Below are positions 59,205 to 64,000 of a DNA stretch of 64,000 bases, one piece after another. The notes under the pieces are model-generated. The model saw nothing but the letters and a program-made list of their open reading frames with translations. It had not been told where the DNA came from and made no database searches. This DNA comes from Verrucomicrobiota bacterium. Its GTDB lineage: Bacteria > Verrucomicrobiota > Verrucomicrobiia > Verrucomicrobiales > Verrucomicrobiaceae. Position 1 is the first letter of the stretch. Every line of letters starts with the position of its first letter. Made by a program: the position numbers and the translations under genes. Location: positions 165,356 through 229,355 of the forward strand of contig JANYCZ010000025.1 in NCBI GenBank assembly GCA_025360015.1, read 5' to 3'.

Positions 59205-60734
59205 ATGAGCAACATCCTCCAGGAGATCGAATCCCAAATCGCCGGCCTCAAGACCGCCGTCACGAAGTCCAATGTGGGCATCGTACGTGAAATCGGTGAC
59301 GGCGCAGCCAAGATTGAAGGCTTGAGCGATGTCATGCTCAACGAAATGATCGAGTTTCCAGGCGGTGTCTTTGGTCTCGCTCTGAACCTCGAAGAAACTG
59401 AAGTCGGCTGCGTGCTTCTCGGCTCCGGCGAAAACGTCCGTGCAGGTGATGAAGTCAAGACCACCGGCCGCCTCCTCTCCGTGCCAGTCGGCAAGAGCCT
59501 CCTCGGTCGCGTCGTGAACGCCCTCGGTCAGGCCATCGACGGCAAAGGCGATATCAAAGGTGAAGCCCAGTATCCCGTCGAAAAACTCGCTCCTGGCATC
59601 ATCGCCCGTAAGTCCGTGTCCGTCCCCGTGCAGACCGGCATCATGAGCATCGACGCCATGATCCCGATTGGCCGCGGTCAGCGCGAGCTCATCATCGGTG
59701 ACCGTTCCACCGGCAAGACCACCATCGCCGTGGACACCATCATCTCCCAAGCGCAGCAGAACAAGGCTGCCGAACAGGGCAAGCTCAAGGGCCACAAGCC
59801 TCTCTACTGCATCTACGTCGCCATCGGCCAGAAGCAGTCCAACATCGCCCGTGTCGCCAAGACACTCGAAGACGCCGGTGCCATGGAATACACCTGCATT
59901 GTCAGCGCCTCCGCTTCTGACTCTGCGGTGAATCAGTATCTCGCTCCGTATTCCGGCTGCGCCATCGGCGAATGGTTCATGGACCAGGGCCAGGACGTCC
60001 TGATCGTGTTTGATGACCTTTCCAAGCAGGCCGTGGCCTACCGTCAGGTGTCCCTCATCCTGAAGCGCCCTTCCGGCCGTGAAGCTTATCCCGGCGACGT
60101 GTTCTATCTCCACTCCCGGTTGCTTGAGCGCTCATGCCGCGTCAGCGAAAACTACGGCGGTGGTTCCATGACCGCTCTGCCAATCATCGAGACGCAGGCT
60201 GGCGACGTGTCCGCCTACATCCCGACGAACGTGATCTCCATCACCGACGGCCAGATCTTCCTGGAAACCGACTTGTTCTATCAAGGCATCCGCCCTGCCA
60301 TCTCCGTCGGTCTGTCCGTGTCCCGCGTGGGTTCCGCCGCTCAGACGAAGGCCATCAAGAAAGTCTCCGGCACGACGAAGCTCGACCTCGCGCAGTTCCG
60401 CGAACTCGCCGCTTTCGCCCAGTTCGGTTCCGATCTCGACGCCGGCACCAAGGCCAAGCTCGACCGCGGTGCCCGCATCGTGGAACTCTTCAAGCAGCAG
60501 CAGTATCAGCCGAAGAGCCTGCCGATCATGGTCAGCACGCTTTACGCGATGCAGAAGGGCTACTTCGACTCCGTTTCCGTTGACCGCGTGAAGGAATTCC
60601 AGGCCAAGCTGGAAGACTACCTCTCCACTCGCAAGAGCGAGCTCATGGACCAGCTCGCCAACGAAAAGACCCTCGACAACGTCGAAGCCGGTCTCAAATC
60701 CGCCCTCGACGACTTCAAAACGTCCTGGAAGTAA
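59205..60734 (+). CDS. atpA: F0F1 ATP synthase subunit alpha
   Basis: The 509-residue alpha subunit. [15 protein letters not shown] is the P-loop near residue 170, then [27 protein letters not shown], and the signature [17 protein letters not shown] near 365. Start ATG 59205 and a normal length. It binds non-catalytic nucleotide in the F1 hexamer. Confidence 0.97.
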   Translation: MSNILQEIESQIAGLKTAVTKSNVGIVREIGDGAAKIEGLSDVMLNEMIEFPGGVFGLALNLEETEVGCVLLGSGENVRAGDEVKTTGRLLSVPVGKSLLGRVVNALGQAIDGKGDIKGEAQYPVEKLAPGIIARKSVSVPVQTGIMSIDAMIPIGRGQRELIIGDRSTGKTTIAVDTIISQAQQNKAAEQGKLKGHKPLYCIYVAIGQKQSNIARVAKTLEDAGAMEYTCIVSASASDSAVNQYLAPYSGCAIGEWFMDQGQDVLIVFDDLSKQAVAYRQVSLILKRPSGREAYPGDVFYLHSRLLERSCRVSENYGGGSMTALPIIETQAGDVSAYIPTNVISITDGQIFLETDLFYQGIRPAISVGLSVSRVGSAAQTKAIKKVSGTTKLDLAQFRELAAFAQFGSDLDAGTKAKLDRGARIVELFKQQQYQPKSLPIMVSTLYAMQKGYFDSVSVDRVKEFQAKLEDYLSTRKSELMDQLANEKTLDNVEAGLKSALDDFKTSWK

Positions 60735-60774
60735 GTTTCAGCATTTAGTTTTTTCATCCCTCATCCTTTAAAAG

Positions 60775-61653
60775 ATGCCCTCCACCCGCGACATCCGACG
60801 CCGAATCAAATCGGTCAAAAACACGGCCCAGATCACCAAGGCCATGCAGCTCGTCGCGGCTGCGAAGATGAAAAAAGCGCAGGACCAGGCCAGCCATGGC
60901 CGTGCCTACGCTGAGATGCTCAACAAGATCCTCGTCAGCCTCAAGGATCAGGCCGAAGAGGGCATCCACCCCTTCTTCGCGGAAGGCAAAGGCGACAAGA
61001 CCCTCGTCCTCCTCATCGCCTCCGACAAAGGTCTTTGCGGCGCCTTGAACACGAACTTGCTCAAGAAGCTCGTCACCACGCAGATCGAAGGTGAAGTCGA
61101 ATACGTCACCATCGGCAGGAAGGCCGTCCAGGCGATCAACCGCCTGCGCCGCACGCTGGTGGCTGATTTCCCGATCAAGGATCCCGCCAAGTTCGCCGAA
61201 GTCCGCGCCGTGAGCCGCTTCATTCAGGACAAGTATCGCACGGGCGAATACAAGAAGGTTTTTGTCGTCTTCAACAACTTCATCAACACCGTCACGGTGC
61301 TGCCATCTGTCGAGCAGCTCCTGCCCGTGAATCCGGTGACCCTAGGTGGCAAGCGCGACTTCGGTCATGAGATTGCTCCCCCTGCCGGTCCTTCCCTGGA
61401 GTACAAGTTTGAGCCCAGCGCCCAGGTGGTCTTTGAAACCGTGCTGCCGCAATATGTGAACGACACCGTCTATCAGATGGTGCTCGAATCCCGCGCCTCC
61501 GAGCACTCCAGCCGGATGGTGGCCATGAAGAACGCCACCGACAACGCCAAGCAGATGATCAAGGACCTCAGCCTGGAGTACAACAAGCTCCGTCAGGCCG
61601 CGATCACCAACGAACTCCTCGAAATCACCACCGCCAAGATGGCTCTTGAGTAA
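60775..61653 (+). CDS. atpG: F0F1 ATP synthase subunit gamma
   Basis: The 292-residue rotor shaft. The N-terminus STRDIRRRIKSVKNTAQITKAMQLVAAAK and the C-terminal SRMVAMKNATDNAKQMIKDLSLEYNKLRQAAITNELLEI are the conserved coiled-coil helices. DKGLCGALNTNLLK is the beta-strand signature in the middle. Confidence 0.96.
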   Translation: MPSTRDIRRRIKSVKNTAQITKAMQLVAAAKMKKAQDQASHGRAYAEMLNKILVSLKDQAEEGIHPFFAEGKGDKTLVLLIASDKGLCGALNTNLLKKLVTTQIEGEVEYVTIGRKAVQAINRLRRTLVADFPIKDPAKFAEVRAVSRFIQDKYRTGEYKKVFVVFNNFINTVTVLPSVEQLLPVNPVTLGGKRDFGHEIAPPAGPSLEYKFEPSAQVVFETVLPQYVNDTVYQMVLESRASEHSSRMVAMKNATDNAKQMIKDLSLEYNKLRQAAITNELLEITTAKMALE

Positions 61654-63147
<1,494 letters not shown>

Positions 63148-63161
63148 GCTGGCACGCTGGC

Positions 63162-63256
63162 ATTTATGATTTACGATTTTTGATTTATGATTTCAAACCT
63201 CATGAATCGCTGGCTCTCAGGACCAAATCATAAATCGTAAATCGTAAATCATAAAT
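63162..63256. repeat. heptad-periodic inverted repeat between atpD and atpC
   Basis: Two 32-nt arms (63162-63193 and 63225-63256) of 7-nt words (TTTATGA, TTTACGA, TTTTTGA, TTTATGA and complements), differing at two positions, flank a 31-nt loop. Such heptameric filler repeats occur in intergenic DNA of several phyla. It probably forms a long RNA hairpin within the operon transcript. Confidence 0.88.
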
Positions 63257-63267
63257 TTCTCCCTTAC

Positions 63268-63714
63268 ATGCCTCTCAAACTCGAAATCGTCACTCCTGAA
63301 GCCCGCATCTATCCCGGCAAGGATGTGGATGGTCGTCCTGAATCTGGTGAGGTCGATTCAGTGGTGCTCCCTGGCTATGAAGGCGAGATGGGAGTTCTCC
63401 CAGCCCATGCCAATTTGGTGACCACGCTGCTCCCTGGTGAGCTGCGCATCACCAAGGGTGGCAAAACAATTGAGATGGCCGTTGGCGAAGGTTTGGTCGA
63501 GGTCACGGGCTCAGTCGTTCGTATCCTCACCGATGCCGCCATCGACTCCGACAAGATCGACGAGAAAGCCGCCGAAGACGCCATCGCTCGCGCCAGGAAA
63601 TCCCTCGAAGATCTCAAGCCCGGCGAGCAGCAGGAAGAAATCGCCGCAGCCATGGCCGCCATCCAGCGCGCCACGATCCACCTCAACATCAAGCGCAAGC
63701 GCAAGACCGTCTAA
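63268..63714 (+). CDS. atpC: F0F1 ATP synthase subunit epsilon
   Basis: The 148-residue rotor subunit. The beta-sandwich has KLEIVTPEARIYPGKDVD, VVLPGYEGEMGVLPAHANLVTTL and GELRITKGGKTIEMAVGEGLVEV. The C-terminal helical hairpin (AAEDAIARARKSLEDLKPGE and onward) is present, so inhibition of ATP hydrolysis by the up-state is possible. Separated from atpD by 120 nt that hold the heptad repeat. Confidence 0.95.
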   Translation: MPLKLEIVTPEARIYPGKDVDGRPESGEVDSVVLPGYEGEMGVLPAHANLVTTLLPGELRITKGGKTIEMAVGEGLVEVTGSVVRILTDAAIDSDKIDEKAAEDAIARARKSLEDLKPGEQQEEIAAAMAAIQRATIHLNIKRKRKTV

Positions 63715-63752
63715 CTTCAGACATCTAGATTCACTCCGCTCCGGAGACAATC

Positions 63753-63786
63753 AGACCATGAGACTTTCATCTCATGGTCTTTTTTT
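63753..63786 (+). terminator. Rho-independent terminator of the atp operon
   Basis: AGACCATGAG (63753-63762) pairs with CTCATGGTCT (63771-63780), leaving an 8-nt loop, and a T-run continues to 63786. It lies 39 nt after the atpC stop. Confidence 0.93.
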
Positions 63787-63932
63787 GGAGTGCTGTCGCG
63801 CAGTGAGGAACGAACGCAGCTACCGCTTTCGACGGGCCGGGCAGACCTCGCATGCATAGAATAGACTTGTTCCCGAATAGGGGGCCATATCTGCCGGGGC
63901 ATCCGCGGTTGTAGGATGGGCGTGGCGACAGC

Positions 63933-63994
63933 CCGCCCGTCTGCGAGCGTGCTGCAACGCACCAAGGCGTACGGACGCTCTCGCAGTCGGGCGG
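63933..63994. repeat. imperfect inverted repeat near the window edge
   Basis: CCGCCCG-T-CTGCGAG at 63933 and CTCGCAG-T-CGGGCGG ending at 63994 form arms of about 18-20 nt with one mismatch and a 2-nt gap. No gene is seen from 63787 to 64000. This could be a larger intergenic repeat that continues beyond the window. Confidence 0.5.
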
Positions 63995-64000
63995 TTTGGC

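Overview
The window looks like a chromosomal segment of a verrucomicrobium (Prosthecobacter/Verrucomicrobium-like). The evidence is a DUF1501 protein, a DUF1587/1592/1588/1585 cytochrome protein, a secreted sulfatase, secreted beta-propellers, a PEP-CTERM remnant, RNA-helicase and coiled-coil genes of that type, and an atpBEFHAGDC operon, all in GC-rich DNA. I saw no rRNA, tRNA, CRISPR array or transposase. Taxonomy is inferred from gene content only.

Layout. 1-6.5 kb: planctomycete/verrucomicrobium-type secreted proteins (partial gene, DUF1501, DUF1592 cytochrome protein, SHD1-like membrane protein) and a divergent FKBP-SDR pair. 6.5-31 kb: a large accessory catabolic locus in four transcription units. 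It holds two Gfo/Idh/MocA oxidoreductases, two HpcH/HpaI aldolases, an RraA-like protein, two SDRs, a kelch protein, a sodium:solute symporter, two cysteine-rich paralogues, two amidohydrolase domains (one fused to a class III aminotransferase), secreted propeller, beta-helix and SGNH proteins, a phosphotransferase-type kinase, a divergent enolase and a GntR-HTH/LacI-sensor regulator. 31-38.6 kb: a frameshifted YHS-like protein, a pseudopilin-like protein, a YcgR/YcgQ-type permease pair with a remarkable His-rich loop, an RloAB (AbiL-like) defence pair, an Ldh-family dehydrogenase and a small cytochrome c. 38.8-56.7 kb: a propeller-PHP/DUF3604 protein, an EF-hand protein whose signal peptide lies in repeat DNA, a 1036-residue coiled-coil protein, an MBL hydrolase, a DEAD-box helicase, a TPR-AAA+ ATPase, an alpha-ketoglutarate-semialdehyde-type dehydrogenase, a PEP-CTERM remnant, QueD and a sulfatase. 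56.8-63.8 kb: the F-type ATP synthase operon and its terminator.

Main result. A 21-bp interrupted palindrome, CTGGTY-N9-RACCAG, occurs four times (6516, 12122, 19962, 29949). Each copy lies 44-61 nt before the first metabolic gene of a transcription unit in the 6.5-31 kb locus, and one copy directly abuts the ATG of the locus's own regulator. I infer a self-contained regulon controlled by the regulator at 29970-31055. Two toxin-antitoxin modules interrupt otherwise tightly packed operons of this locus. One, a HEPN-MNT pair, is bracketed by an exact 22-bp direct repeat that preserves both neighbouring genes. The substrate is unresolved: the enzyme set suggests a modified sugar or sugar acid, released outside the cell, imported by sodium symport, oxidised, and cleaved by class II aldolases, with a kinase plus enolase-like step.

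Second result. A perfect Rex-type operator (TTGTGAA-N4-TTCACAA) lies upstream of atpB, which predicts NADH/NAD+-responsive control of ATP synthase.
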